NCBI RefSeq assembly: GCF_023278365.1
Contig: NZ_CP075338.1
Location: forward strand, 806,001 to 870,000
Source: Epilithonimonas zeae
GTDB lineage: Bacteria > Bacteroidota > Bacteroidia > Flavobacteriales > Weeksellaceae
DNA length: 64,000 nt
Direction: 5' to 3'
Shown: one piece after another, positions 1 through 8,406 of the stretch
Layout of the letters: each line of letters begins with the position of its first letter
Position numbering within the stretch: the stretch's first letter is position 1
Program-made: the position numbers and the translations under genes
Notes under the pieces: generated by a model
Told to the model about the DNA's origin: nothing
Databases searched by the model: none
Seen by the model: only the letters and a program-made list of their open reading frames with translations

Positions 1-1
1 G

Positions 2-223
2 GAAGCACAACAAAAAAATCCTGTCATAAAAGATAAAATTCAACAAATTTTTGTTCAACAAAATGACCCGATGGTTCAGAAAGAATTGATTTCTTTTTTG
101 GCTGAAAAACAGCCATCAGAGTTGGATTCTGAAGTTCATACAAAACTTTTAGCACTCGTTAAAGATCCAACAACAGTAGATTTTGTGAAAGACGAAGCCT
201 ATTCTGTAATAATGAAATTTTAA
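2..223 (+). CDS. HEAT-repeat domain protein, C-terminal fragment
   Basis: The reading frame is open from the window edge and ends at the TAA at 221-223, giving 73 residues with no start in view. The visible part is amphipathic helical with the spacing of HEAT repeats (for example PMVQKELISFLAEK and LLALVKDPTTVDFVKDEAY). In related flavobacteria a HEAT-repeat protein commonly sits between a sigma factor and DUF4097-like genes, and two such genes follow here on the same strand after a 48-nt gap, which fits an envelope-stress type operon. Function beyond a protein-protein interaction scaffold cannot be read from this fragment. Confidence 0.6.
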   Translation, partial: EAQQKNPVIKDKIQQIFVQQNDPMVQKELISFLAEKQPSELDSEVHTKLLALVKDPTTVDFVKDEAYSVIMKF

Positions 224-271
224 AAGCTTTTAAATAAATAAACCCAATAAATTATTAACAAATTAAACATT

Positions 272-1075
272 ATGAAAAAGATATATTTAATCATATTTGC
301 TTTGATGACAATTTCCTTCCAAGCGCAGGAAAATACAAACCAAGCAAATACAACAAAAGAAAATTCGAAGACATATAAAGTCAATAAAAATAAAGGAAAA
401 CTACTCATTAATCTGGGAAAAGTAACAGTTGAAGGTTACAAAGGCAATGAAATCATTTTCTCTTTGGAAGGTAAAATGCCCATAGAAGACAAACGTGCAG
501 AAGGCCTGCAGGTAGTGAATGCTTTAGGACTTACAGACAACACCGGACTAGGAATCAATGTTTCTGAAAAAGACGGCATTTTGGAAGTAAATCCCTTGAA
601 AAAGATTTCGTCGCCATCGATTAAAATATTAGTTCCGGAGAATGTGATTGTTTCGTTTAAACATCAATCTCAATATGGAGAAAATATTGTTTTTAGAAAT
701 ATGCAAAATGAGATTGAAATCGCGTCTACTTACAATAATATCCAGTTAGAAAATATTACAGGGCCTGCAACGGTGAAATCTATCTATGGAAATGTGGAAG
801 CGGTTTTCAGCCAAAATGTAAAAGGTCCTTTATCCATTATTTCGGTTCACGGGCATACAGATGTCAGCCTTCCAAAATCTGTAAAAGCCAACCTAAAAGC
901 AACAACTTCTTATGGCGAAATCTACATTTCCCCAGATTTTAAAATTGAGCAAGAGAAGAAAACAGAGGACGACTTGATTAAGTATGGCAATGATCTTATC
1001 GGGAAAGTGAATGGCGGTGGAACCGATATAGAAGTTCGTTCAGATTACAGTAAAATTTATTTGAGAGCGAAATGA
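272..1075 (+). CDS. Secreted DUF4097-like beta-rich protein (first of a pair)
   Basis: A 267-residue protein with a Sec signal peptide (about residues 1-19, ending SFQAQ) followed by a repetitive beta-strand region of the DUF4097/putative-adhesin type, seen in recurring turns such as YGENIVF, YNNIQLENI, YGNVEAVF, YGEIYIS and YSKIYLRAK. These repeats suggest a beta-helix or stacked beta-sheet in the periplasm or on the surface. It overlaps the start of the next gene by 4 nt (ATGA), so the two are probably translationally coupled. The two proteins share the C-terminal pattern and are likely an ancient duplication. The ligand is unknown. Confidence 0.72.
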   Translation: MKKIYLIIFALMTISFQAQENTNQANTTKENSKTYKVNKNKGKLLINLGKVTVEGYKGNEIIFSLEGKMPIEDKRAEGLQVVNALGLTDNTGLGINVSEKDGILEVNPLKKISSPSIKILVPENVIVSFKHQSQYGENIVFRNMQNEIEIASTYNNIQLENITGPATVKSIYGNVEAVFSQNVKGPLSIISVHGHTDVSLPKSVKANLKATTSYGEIYISPDFKIEQEKKTEDDLIKYGNDLIGKVNGGGTDIEVRSDYSKIYLRAK

Positions 1076-1794
1076 AAAGGCTAATCATTTTTGTAATGGT
1101 TTACGTTTTCGGAATCATTACTGCACAAACAACGATTAACAGAAGTTTTGCTACGACTAAAAATCAAAATATCTCCTTGAAATTCGATTATCCTCAATTG
1201 ATTAAAATCAGCACTTGGGACAAAGATGAAATTCAGATTTTGGGAACTGTCAATATCAATGATAATGAAAACAATGATGCTTTTCAAATCAAAGAATCGA
1301 AGGAAGGAAATGCTCTTGTTATCGAAGGAAACGTTTCTGAAATGGATAAAATACCGCATCGGATAACAGTTCACAAGGGAAATGAGAAATTAACTTTTAA
1401 ATCCAAAGAAGATTATCAACAATATTCTAAAGCCAACGGAGTAACTTTCAACACGATGTCCAAAGGAGTTGATATCAATATTGAATTGGAAATCAAAGTT
1501 CCGAAATCTCTCAAAACCCAGATAGAAGCAAAATACGGTTTGGTAGAAGTTAAAAACTTCGGTGGAGAAATCAATGTTAATGCGCCTTATGGCGGTATTG
1601 ATGCTACGATTGCAGAAAGAAATACAGGAAAGCTTTCGGCAGAAACATATTTTGGGCAAATCTATTCTAATTTGGATGCTAAATTTGGCGGAAAAGATTC
1701 GGATGATTTTCATACCTTAGTGAGTACAACGTTGGGAAACGGACCACAATACAGTCTTGAATCCAAATACGGAAATATCTATCTAAGGAAATAA
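1072..1794 (+). CDS. Secreted DUF4097-like beta-rich protein (second of a pair)
   Basis: A 240-residue exported protein with signal peptide MKRLIIFVMVYVFGIITAQ, followed by strands and turns of the same kind as the upstream gene (KYGLVEVKNFGG, APYGGIDATI, TYFGQIYSNL, SKYGNIYLRK). The start is fixed by the ATGA overlap with the preceding stop. The ending YGNIYLRK closely resembles YSKIYLRAK of the upstream protein, supporting duplication. Homologues are annotated as DUF4097 or putative auto-transporter adhesin head domain proteins. A structural envelope role is inferred from signal peptide and fold only. Confidence 0.72.
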   Translation: MKRLIIFVMVYVFGIITAQTTINRSFATTKNQNISLKFDYPQLIKISTWDKDEIQILGTVNINDNENNDAFQIKESKEGNALVIEGNVSEMDKIPHRITVHKGNEKLTFKSKEDYQQYSKANGVTFNTMSKGVDINIELEIKVPKSLKTQIEAKYGLVEVKNFGGEINVNAPYGGIDATIAERNTGKLSAETYFGQIYSNLDAKFGGKDSDDFHTLVSTTLGNGPQYSLESKYGNIYLRK

Positions 1795-1798
1795 TTAA

Positions 1799-2182
1799 AT
1801 GAAAAACGAAATCAATAATAAAAAAATGACTGTCATCAATGGCAGTCATTTTTCGAATATGGAAGGTTTCTACGAGGAAGTTTCCCAGCTTTTTATGAAA
1901 GATGAAGATTGGAAAGTCGGGACATTGGACGGTTTTGATGATGTTTTATATGGATTTCGCGGCGAAATTATCTGGAAAAATTCCCAAAAGTCGAGAGAAG
2001 ATTTAGGCTTTGATTCAACCAAAGAATTCTACGAAAATAAAATTCAAATCGGAAAACCTTTCAACGTAGAATTAATTCAGCAAAAACTGGATGAATTGAT
2101 CGATGGAAAAGGGCAAACTTTATTCGAAATTTTAATTGAAATTATTAGGTCGCATCAAAACATCAATCTGACATTAGCATAA
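1799..2182 (+). CDS. Barstar-like ribonuclease inhibitor family protein
   Basis: A 127-residue cytosolic protein. Residues about 10-60 match the barstar pattern: a first strand with ING, then a helix (NMEGFYEEVSQLF) and the LDGFDDVLYGF segment typical of barstar-family inhibitors. Barstar binds and inactivates the secreted RNase barnase. No barnase-like ribonuclease is visible nearby, so this is an orphan immunity-type gene. It begins 4 nt after the preceding stop and probably shares that transcript. A second in-frame ATG at about residue 10 (MTVINGSHF) may be the true start because the barstar fold begins there. Confidence 0.7.
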   Translation: MKNEINNKKMTVINGSHFSNMEGFYEEVSQLFMKDEDWKVGTLDGFDDVLYGFRGEIIWKNSQKSREDLGFDSTKEFYENKIQIGKPFNVELIQQKLDELIDGKGQTLFEILIEIIRSHQNINLTLA

Positions 2183-2261
2183 AAGACAGCAAAATAACTA
2201 TCAAATTAGTAACTATTTTCATTTAGCACAATCTTTGAATTATTCCGAAAAATTCAAGTTT

Positions 2262-5159
2262 ATGAGTGCGGTTAATGTAAAAACGATATTGCTTAAAATA
2301 TTAAAATGGTTGGGAATTACCATCGCTTCTATCCTATTTTTAATGTTCATCATCCCGATTTTATTTCCGGGAACTATTTCCCAACAGGTTAAGATTTTTG
2401 CGAACAAGCATCTAGCCGGAGAATTGGATTATAAGAAAACGCATCTTACTTTTTTCCGTCACTTCCCTTCTCTCACGGTTTCCGTAGACGATTTTATCCT
2501 GAAAGGCTCGAAACCATTTGAGCAAGATACATTGCTAGCAGCAAAAGATGTTTCTGTAGGAATCAATCTGAAGAATCTGATTTTTGATAGAGAAGTTAAA
2601 ATCGATGAAATCTACGTCAATGATGCAACAGCCAATGTTTTTGTCAATTCTAAAGGTGAAGCCAACTATAACGTTTACATTTCCAAACCATCTGAGAAAC
2701 CAAGAGATACAACCGGAGCCGGAGCTTCTGTCAAATTAGATTTAATCAAACTGAAAAACTGGAATATCAAATATAATGACCACGCAGCCAACGTTTTGGT
2801 CAACGCTAAAGGACTTAATTATACAGGAAAAGGTGGATTGAGCGAAGATATTTTTGATTTGGAAACCGATTTGGATATTGATAAAGTTGATTTTGCTCTG
2901 AACAGAATCTGGTATGCACAGCAGAAAACATTGCACGCAGATTTGATTACGAGAATCAACACCAATGCGTTAACTTTTGTATTGAGAAAAAATGAGCTCA
3001 GAATCAATGAACTTCCTTTAAAATTCACAGGTTTTGTGAGTATTTTGAAGGATGGATATAATCTTAATATAAATGCGGCTTCTGAGAAAACGACGATTCG
3101 GGATATGATTTCGGTTTTGCCTCCTCAATATCTGGATTGGGCAAAAGACACAAAAATTGAGGGAAACAGCGATTTGTTTTTCAGTTTGAAAGGTCGATTC
3201 AGTGAGCCAAAAAATTTGAAGCCAGATTTGAAGGCAAGTTTGAAAGTCAATAATGGTTTCGTTTCCAATAGCAACGCACCGGTTCCGATGAATAATCTTA
3301 ATATGGATTTGAATGTCGATTTACCTTCGTTGGATACCGAAAAACTACTACTCGATTTGAGAACTTTGAGTTTTGATTTAGGCAAAAACAACAGCTTCCG
3401 GGCAGTCGTGAAAACGCAGGGATTGAACGAAATGAAAGTTAATGCCAACATCAAAGGTGCGGTTGATTTGGCAACTCTGGATGCAGCTTTGGGATTGAAA
3501 GATATTGAACTGAAAGGTCTTATGAATACGGATATTCAGTCGAATGGAATTTTCAGTTTGGATAAAAAATTATTTCCAAAAACGAAAGGTTATTTTAACC
3601 TGAAAAATGGCTGGCTGAAAACGAAATATTATCCAAATCCAATTCAGAACATCAATATTTTAGCGAATATCCATAACACCGACGGAACTTTCAAAAGTCT
3701 GGGTGTGAAGCTCGACCCTTTTAAATTTGATTTTGAAGGCAATCCGGTTTTCGTGAATGCAAATTTGCAGGATTTCGAAGATTTATTATACAAAGTCAGA
3801 GCAAAAGGAACATTGAATGTTGGCAGAATCTACAAAGTTTTCAAAAAAGAAGGTTTGGACATCAGCGGATTGATTATGGCAGATTTATCACTCAACGGAC
3901 GACAAAGTTATGCGACAACCGGACAATACAGCAAGCTTGATAACAGAGGAAATCTCATCTTAAAAAATATAAAAGCTACAACCGAATATCTTCCGAAATC
4001 ATTCTATATCAAAGAAGGTAATTTCGAATTTGAGAATGAGAAAATGTGGTTCAGAAAATTCTATGGTAACTACGGAAAATCCGACTATTCGCTCAATGGA
4101 TATTTATTGAATACCATCAATTATTTCATTGAAAGAAAAGGAACCTTACACGGTAGATTCCATCTTAAATCCAATTATATTTTGGTGGATGAATTTATGG
4201 CGCTGAAAGAAGGTGATAATACAGACAAATCCCTTGCAGTAACCTATGCGAAGGAAGAGCACCCAAAAAGTAGTGGTGTTGTAATTGTCCCGACCAATCT
4301 AGACGTTTCTTTGGAAGCTAATGCCAAAAAAGTTGAGTTCAAAGGACTTGGATTGAACAACCTTGCAGGCTTGGCTTCGGTAACGAAAGGCGAAATTTAT
4401 CTTAAAAATACAACATTTGATATCATCGGAAGCCGAATGGGAATCGATGCAAGATACCAGAATGAATCTCCCATTACTGCCAATTATGACGTAGCCTTGA
4501 AAGTCGATAATTTTGATGTTCAAAGGGCTTACAAAGAAATTGATATGGTGCGTGAAATGGCGACTGCTGCGAAAGATGTGAAAGGAATTGTATCTCTGGA
4601 TTACAAACTGAAAGGCGATTTTGATGGCAATATGAAACCTATCTATCCATCATTGGAAGGTGGTGGAAATGTCAACTTAAAAGATGTAGAAGTCAAAAAC
4701 CTAAAAATGCTTTCGGTAGTCGGAGACAATATTGGCGCCAATGCTTTTGATAATCCTGATATGAAAGGTGTGGATATCAAGACGAGCATCAACAATAATC
4801 TGATTCACGTGGAGCCGTTTACCTTTAAAGTTTCTGTTCTGAGACCGACGATTAGCGGAACTACAAGTTTCAATGGTCTATTGGATTTCAGAGTTAGAGT
4901 TGGTTTACCGCCAGGCGGATGGATTGGTTTCCCGATTGTTGTAACCGGAACACACGAGAAACCGAAAATCAAAATCTTCAGCAAAACCGGACAAGGGATT
5001 GTAGAAGCTTTATATAATACCAAATCTAACAAGGTTATCCGTGAAGAAAAACGAGCCGAGAAAAAATCCCGAGCACAACAACGAAAAGAAAAACACGCTC
5101 AGGAAAAGAAAGCCGAAAACGCAGAAAAGCAGATTGACAAAGATTTGAAGAAGAAATAA
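2262..5159 (+). CDS. AsmA-like family protein (bacterial lipid-transfer/envelope)
   Basis: A 965-residue protein from the ATG at 2262; an upstream TTG at 2235 would add nine residues but is less likely. It has an N-terminal membrane anchor (about residues 14-36), then a long beta-rich periplasmic body and a very basic, charged C-terminal tail (last ~45 residues, rich in EK, RA, KK). The start (KHLAGELDYKKTHLTFFRHFPSLTVSVDDFIL) and the end (GLPPGGWIGFPIVVTGTHEKPKIK) are typical of the AsmA superfamily in Bacteroidota. Family members are linked to phospholipid transport and outer-membrane homeostasis. A terminator follows directly. Confidence 0.85.
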   Translation: MSAVNVKTILLKILKWLGITIASILFLMFIIPILFPGTISQQVKIFANKHLAGELDYKKTHLTFFRHFPSLTVSVDDFILKGSKPFEQDTLLAAKDVSVGINLKNLIFDREVKIDEIYVNDATANVFVNSKGEANYNVYISKPSEKPRDTTGAGASVKLDLIKLKNWNIKYNDHAANVLVNAKGLNYTGKGGLSEDIFDLETDLDIDKVDFALNRIWYAQQKTLHADLITRINTNALTFVLRKNELRINELPLKFTGFVSILKDGYNLNINAASEKTTIRDMISVLPPQYLDWAKDTKIEGNSDLFFSLKGRFSEPKNLKPDLKASLKVNNGFVSNSNAPVPMNNLNMDLNVDLPSLDTEKLLLDLRTLSFDLGKNNSFRAVVKTQGLNEMKVNANIKGAVDLATLDAALGLKDIELKGLMNTDIQSNGIFSLDKKLFPKTKGYFNLKNGWLKTKYYPNPIQNINILANIHNTDGTFKSLGVKLDPFKFDFEGNPVFVNANLQDFEDLLYKVRAKGTLNVGRIYKVFKKEGLDISGLIMADLSLNGRQSYATTGQYSKLDNRGNLILKNIKATTEYLPKSFYIKEGNFEFENEKMWFRKFYGNYGKSDYSLNGYLLNTINYFIERKGTLHGRFHLKSNYILVDEFMALKEGDNTDKSLAVTYAKEEHPKSSGVVIVPTNLDVSLEANAKKVEFKGLGLNNLAGLASVTKGEIYLKNTTFDIIGSRMGIDARYQNESPITANYDVALKVDNFDVQRAYKEIDMVREMATAAKDVKGIVSLDYKLKGDFDGNMKPIYPSLEGGGNVNLKDVEVKNLKMLSVVGDNIGANAFDNPDMKGVDIKTSINNNLIHVEPFTFKVSVLRPTISGTTSFNGLLDFRVRVGLPPGGWIGFPIVVTGTHEKPKIKIFSKTGQGIVEALYNTKSNKVIREEKRAEKKSRAQQRKEKHAQEKKAENAEKQIDKDLKKK

Positions 5160-5163
5160 AAGG

Positions 5164-5192
5164 AAAGCTCCAATTGATTTGGAGCTTTTGTT
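5164..5192 (+). terminator. Rho-independent terminator after the AsmA-like gene
   Basis: The inverted repeat AAAGCTCC-N9-GGAGCTTTT is followed by a T-rich run, immediately downstream of the stop at 5159. Confidence 0.8.
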
Positions 5193-5223
5193 TTAAATAA
5201 AAATATAATTATCTATTTAATAA

Positions 5224-5832
5224 CTATTCTTTTTCAACTTTTGTTCTAAAATAACCATTCCCATAAACAAGTATTTTTTTTGGTGCAAAATCATTGTTCT
5301 CTATTACAAAATCGATTTTTCCATAGATACTATCTCCGACATTATAAAATCTTTTATCAAAAGTTAAATCTTGTTTTAAAATTCTGTATTGCGGTTGTCT
5401 ATTGTTATCAGGCACCACATCAGTAAATGAATATGGCTCTAGGTTAAATCTTCCATATAAATAATCAATTTCATATCCTCCACCACTAAATCCTGAACTA
5501 TATCCTATACTGACTTTTATTTTCCCATCCCTTTTTACAGCTCTGCAATTATTAAACCCGGCAAGTTTTAATTCTTCTGCAGTTTTAGGCTTCTTACCTG
5601 CATAAAATAATACTGTGGAACTCTTCTTCCTTGATATTGAGTCATAAATCTCTGTTCCATTTATAATTTCTTTTTGCAAATCCATTACTCGAAATATTTT
5701 TTCGTTTTTAATATTGGAATCAATTTTCGCAGGTATCAATTTTGAGTAAGTGTTGAAGTGAAAATATAAACCAAAACCTATAATAAATAGGATTATAAAA
5801 AATATGAGCCATTTTAATATTTTCATTTGCAT
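5224..5832 (-). CDS. Membrane-anchored hypothetical protein
   Basis: A 202-residue protein with one N-terminal hydrophobic helix (about residues 4-26, LKWLIFFIILFIIGFGLYF) and a soluble, presumably periplasmic domain. I do not recognise a family. The body is moderately charged and contains a glycine-serine stretch (GYSSGFSGGGYEIDYLYG), and ends NGYFRTKVEKE. An alternative start at the second Met (MKILKW) is two residues in. It stands alone between convergent neighbours and is AT-rich compared with the AsmA gene next to it. Treat it as a lineage-specific envelope protein. Confidence 0.6.
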   Translation of the reverse strand: MQMKILKWLIFFIILFIIGFGLYFHFNTYSKLIPAKIDSNIKNEKIFRVMDLQKEIINGTEIYDSISRKKSSTVLFYAGKKPKTAEELKLAGFNNCRAVKRDGKIKVSIGYSSGFSGGGYEIDYLYGRFNLEPYSFTDVVPDNNRQPQYRILKQDLTFDKRFYNVGDSIYGKIDFVIENNDFAPKKILVYGNGYFRTKVEKE

Positions 5833-6378
5833 AATGTTATTGTCATTAATAAGTAGTTTAAGTTGAATCTATAAAATCACTTTACTAATAAAAATAATAA
5901 TATTTTCAACATCAATCTAAAAAAATAAAACTCATTTCATTATAAAACCACCCTCAACCGCTTCCGAAGCGGCAAAAGCAGGTTACTCAAGTGGTCGCAA
6001 CTGGTTCAGAACCACCTGTAGCCACTTCAATAACTGGTTGCAGGCGGTTACCCAAGTAGTCTCGGGCGGTTGAGAACCACCCAAAGGTGGTTAGGTAAGT
6101 GGGTGTGACCAGTTGTACAACCAGTCTCAGGTACTTCGAGACCGGTTGCAACCATTTCACAACCGGGCAAAGGGTGGTTCGGAACCAGGGGTACCCCCCT
6201 CCTGAACCACCCCCTACAGAATATTGACTTTATCAAAATGATGAGTATTGATGAGCATTGCAGAGATTTTCCTTGAATTTTCTAATTTGAAAATGCAAGT
6301 AATCAAAAAATGAATTATTTGTTAACAAAATTTTTTGGTAATTCAGGAAAAGCTTTATTTTTAGGCAAAACAAAAATA
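5833..6378. other. Intergenic region holding a 65-bp degenerate tandem repeat
   Basis: There is no convincing gene. Positions 5833-5944 are AT-rich spacer, 5945-6215 are a GC-rich tandem repeat described separately, and 6216-6378 lead to the acyl-CoA dehydrogenase start. A 62-codon minus-strand frame crossing the repeat has no family resemblance and reflects the base composition of the repeat. Confidence 0.7.
5945..6215. repeat. Degenerate ~65-bp tandem repeat, hairpin-rich, about four copies
   Basis: The word gaaccacc (or a close variant) recurs at 5945, 6009, 6074, 6139 (as gagaccgg) and 6204, giving spacings of 64, 65, 65 and 65 bp. A second anchor, ggttac(t/c)caagt, occurs at 5981 and 6046, also 65 bp apart. 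Between anchors the copies diverge, but most short GGTT/AACC words pair with each other. Hairpins visible by eye include CCGCTT-ccg-AAGCGG (5959-5973), TGGTT-cag-AACCA, AACCACC-caaa-GGTGGTT (6075-6092), and the perfect palindromes GTTGTACAAC, GGTTGCAACC and GGGGTACCCC. The tract is much richer in G and C than its surroundings. Confidence 0.75.
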
Positions 6379-7560
6379 ATGTCATATTACCCGTTAACAA
6401 GCATACCAGATTACTATTCAATAGACGCTCTTTTGACCGAAGAACACAAGCTTATCCGCGATTCTGTAAGAAGCTGGGTGGAGAGTTTTGTAATGCCACA
6501 GATAGATGAAGCGGCACAAAATCATACGGATATCCCCGGATTGATGAAAGAATTGGGAAATATCGGTGCGCTTGGTCCATACATTCCGGAAGAATATGGC
6601 GGTCCGGGACTTGACCAAATCTCTTATGGACTCATAATGCAGGAATTGGAAAGAGGTGATTCGGCGGTTCGTTCTGCGGCTTCTGTTCAGTCTTCTTTAG
6701 TAATGTTTCCTATTTTCGAATACGGTTCAGAGAAGCAAAAAAGAAAATACCTCCCGAAGTTGGCTTCCGGTGATTTGATTGGATGTTTTGGTTTGACAGA
6801 GCCTAACCACGGCTCCGACCCTTCTTCTATGGAATCCAAATTCACAGACCAAGGCGACCACTACCTTTTAAATGGTGCCAAGATGTGGATTACCAACTCT
6901 CCTGTTGCAGACATCGCTGTAGTGTGGGCAAAAGGCGAAGACGGAAAAGTAAGAGGAATGATTCTTGAAAGAGGAATGGAGGGCTTTACTACACCAACTA
7001 CTCATAACAAATGGAGTCTTAGAGCATCAAAAACCGGAGAACTGGTTTTCAATAATGTGAGAGTTCCTAAGGAAAATCTACTTCCTAATATTGAAGGTTT
7101 GAAAGGACCTTTATCTTGTCTTAACTCAGCGAGATACGGCATTTCTTGGGGTGTCATTGGTGCTGCGATTGACTGTTATTGTACCGCTGTTCAATATACG
7201 AAGGAGAGAAAACAATTCGGGAAACCGATTGCTTCTTTCCAGCTTCAGCAAAAGAAATTAGCGGAATTTTTAACTGAAATTACCAAAGCGCAATTGCTTT
7301 GCCTACAGTTAGGAAATCTAAAAAATGCGCATAAAGCATCGCCAGCACAAATCTCTATGGCGAAAAGAAATAATGTAAAAATGGCGATTGATATTGCCAG
7401 AGAATCCCGTCAAATGTTGGGCGGAATGGGAATAATGGGAGAATTCCCGATTATGCGCCACGCTGCGAACCTGGAATCGGTTATTACTTACGAAGGAACG
7501 CACGACATTCATCTTTTGATTACAGGGATGGATATTACCGGCATCAATGCCTTTGGATAA
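6379..7560 (+). CDS. gcdH: Glutaryl-CoA dehydrogenase-type acyl-CoA dehydrogenase
   Basis: A 393-residue flavoprotein from the ATG at 6379 (MSYYPLTSIPDYYSIDALL). An upstream ATG at 6310 would add a 23-residue extension unlike the family. The DYYxxDxLLTEEHKLIRDSVRSWV start, the FGLTEPNHGSDP flavin-binding signature, RKQFGKPI, and the C-terminal TYEGTHDIH motif, whose Glu is the catalytic base in this subfamily, mark it as GcdH. GcdH oxidatively decarboxylates glutaryl-CoA to crotonyl-CoA in lysine and tryptophan breakdown. It is a stand-alone gene with its own terminator. Confidence 0.85.
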   Translation: MSYYPLTSIPDYYSIDALLTEEHKLIRDSVRSWVESFVMPQIDEAAQNHTDIPGLMKELGNIGALGPYIPEEYGGPGLDQISYGLIMQELERGDSAVRSAASVQSSLVMFPIFEYGSEKQKRKYLPKLASGDLIGCFGLTEPNHGSDPSSMESKFTDQGDHYLLNGAKMWITNSPVADIAVVWAKGEDGKVRGMILERGMEGFTTPTTHNKWSLRASKTGELVFNNVRVPKENLLPNIEGLKGPLSCLNSARYGISWGVIGAAIDCYCTAVQYTKERKQFGKPIASFQLQQKKLAEFLTEITKAQLLCLQLGNLKNAHKASPAQISMAKRNNVKMAIDIARESRQMLGGMGIMGEFPIMRHAANLESVITYEGTHDIHLLITGMDITGINAFG

Positions 7561-7589
7561 GACCAAATCAATCTTATATATTTTTAACA

Positions 7590-7620
7590 AAACCTGCGGA
7601 ATATTTTCGCAGGTTTTTTC
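7590..7620 (+). terminator. Rho-independent terminator after gcdH
   Basis: The stem AACCTGCG (7591-7598) pairs with CGCAGGTT (7608-7615) across a nine-base loop and is followed by TTTT. Confidence 0.85.
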
Positions 7621-7688
7621 GTTCAGATGTAAACTACAAAAGCCACAAAAGATTTATTGTTTGTATTTGTGATTTAAAAAAACTTAAT

Positions 7689-8261
7689 ATGAAAAAATAC
7701 TTCGTCATTCTATTCTTCGTTTCCATCACTATTTTTGGACAAAATTTTCAAACCAAACTCTCCAATGCTGCTATTAATCTGACTAAAGACAAAGTCGTTT
7801 ATGACCCTACTTATTTTAATATTAAATACCCGAATGGCGATGTTCCTGCAGGGAAAGGTGTTTGTACAGATGTTGTCATCAGAGCTTACAGAGAATTGGG
7901 AATCGATTTGCAGAAGGAAGTTCACGAAGATATGGCAAAGAATTTCTCCAAATATCCAAAGAAATGGGGATTGAAAAGACCTGATACCAATATCGATCAC
8001 AGGCGTGTTCCGAATCTGATGGTTTTCTTTTCGAGATTTGGGAAAGTAAAGCCTATTACAAATGATGCAAAAGATTATGTTCCGGGCGATATTGTAACCT
8101 GGGATTTACCTAAAAATCTGACACATATCGGAATTGTTGTCAATAAAAAATCAGCCGATGGCAAACGATATTTAATTTCTCATAATATCGGAGCTGGGCA
8201 GGTTTTACAGGATTGTCTTTTTGATTGGACGATTACGGGGCATTATCAATATTCTAAGTAG
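7689..8261 (+). CDS. DUF1287 family secreted protein (YijF-like)
   Basis: A 190-residue protein with a signal peptide (MKKYFVILFFVSITIFGQ) and a domain matching DUF1287. The recognisable parts are VYDPTYFNIKYPNGDVPAGKGVC, with Cys59 and the following TDVVIRAYRELGIDLQ helix, the DTNIDHRRVPNL segment, and PGDIVTWDLPKNLTHIGIVV with a His near residue 148. The Cys-helix and later His arrangement resembles NlpC/P60-type cysteine peptidases, so a periplasmic hydrolase role is plausible but unproven. It is followed on the same strand by an N-acetylmuramoyl-alanine amidase, which fits a cell-wall context. Confidence 0.8.
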   Translation: MKKYFVILFFVSITIFGQNFQTKLSNAAINLTKDKVVYDPTYFNIKYPNGDVPAGKGVCTDVVIRAYRELGIDLQKEVHEDMAKNFSKYPKKWGLKRPDTNIDHRRVPNLMVFFSRFGKVKPITNDAKDYVPGDIVTWDLPKNLTHIGIVVNKKSADGKRYLISHNIGAGQVLQDCLFDWTITGHYQYSK

Positions 8262-8270
8262 AAGATATTG

Positions 8271-8392
8271 AACCACAAAAGTCACAAAAGACATTACTAT
8301 TATGGATATTAAAAAAGAACAAAAAAGAGTTTATAACCGCTACTTATTTTATCTTTTTGTTAATCTAAAAAACTTTTGTGACTTTTGTGGTT
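8271..8392. repeat. Small palindromic element with 20-bp perfect inverted arms
   Basis: The arm aaccacaaaagtcacaaaag (8271-8290) is exactly reverse-complemented at 8373-8392, with 82 bp between. A related single arm (actacaaaagccacaaaag) lies near 7633. There is no coding content, and it resembles the CACAAAG/GCAAAG-type intergenic elements common in flavobacteria. Confidence 0.75.
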
Positions 8393-8406
8393 TATAAATA
8401 TTTATA

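Noticed and set aside
5945-6215. CRISPR array
   Set aside because: The repeat units are themselves 64-65 bp long and divergent along their whole length, without constant short repeats separated by unique spacers, and no cas genes are present.
6048-6236. 62-codon minus-strand reading frame across the tandem repeat
   Set aside because: Its Pro/Gly/Arg-rich translation simply reflects the GC-rich repeat. It has no family resemblance, and no promoter is evident.
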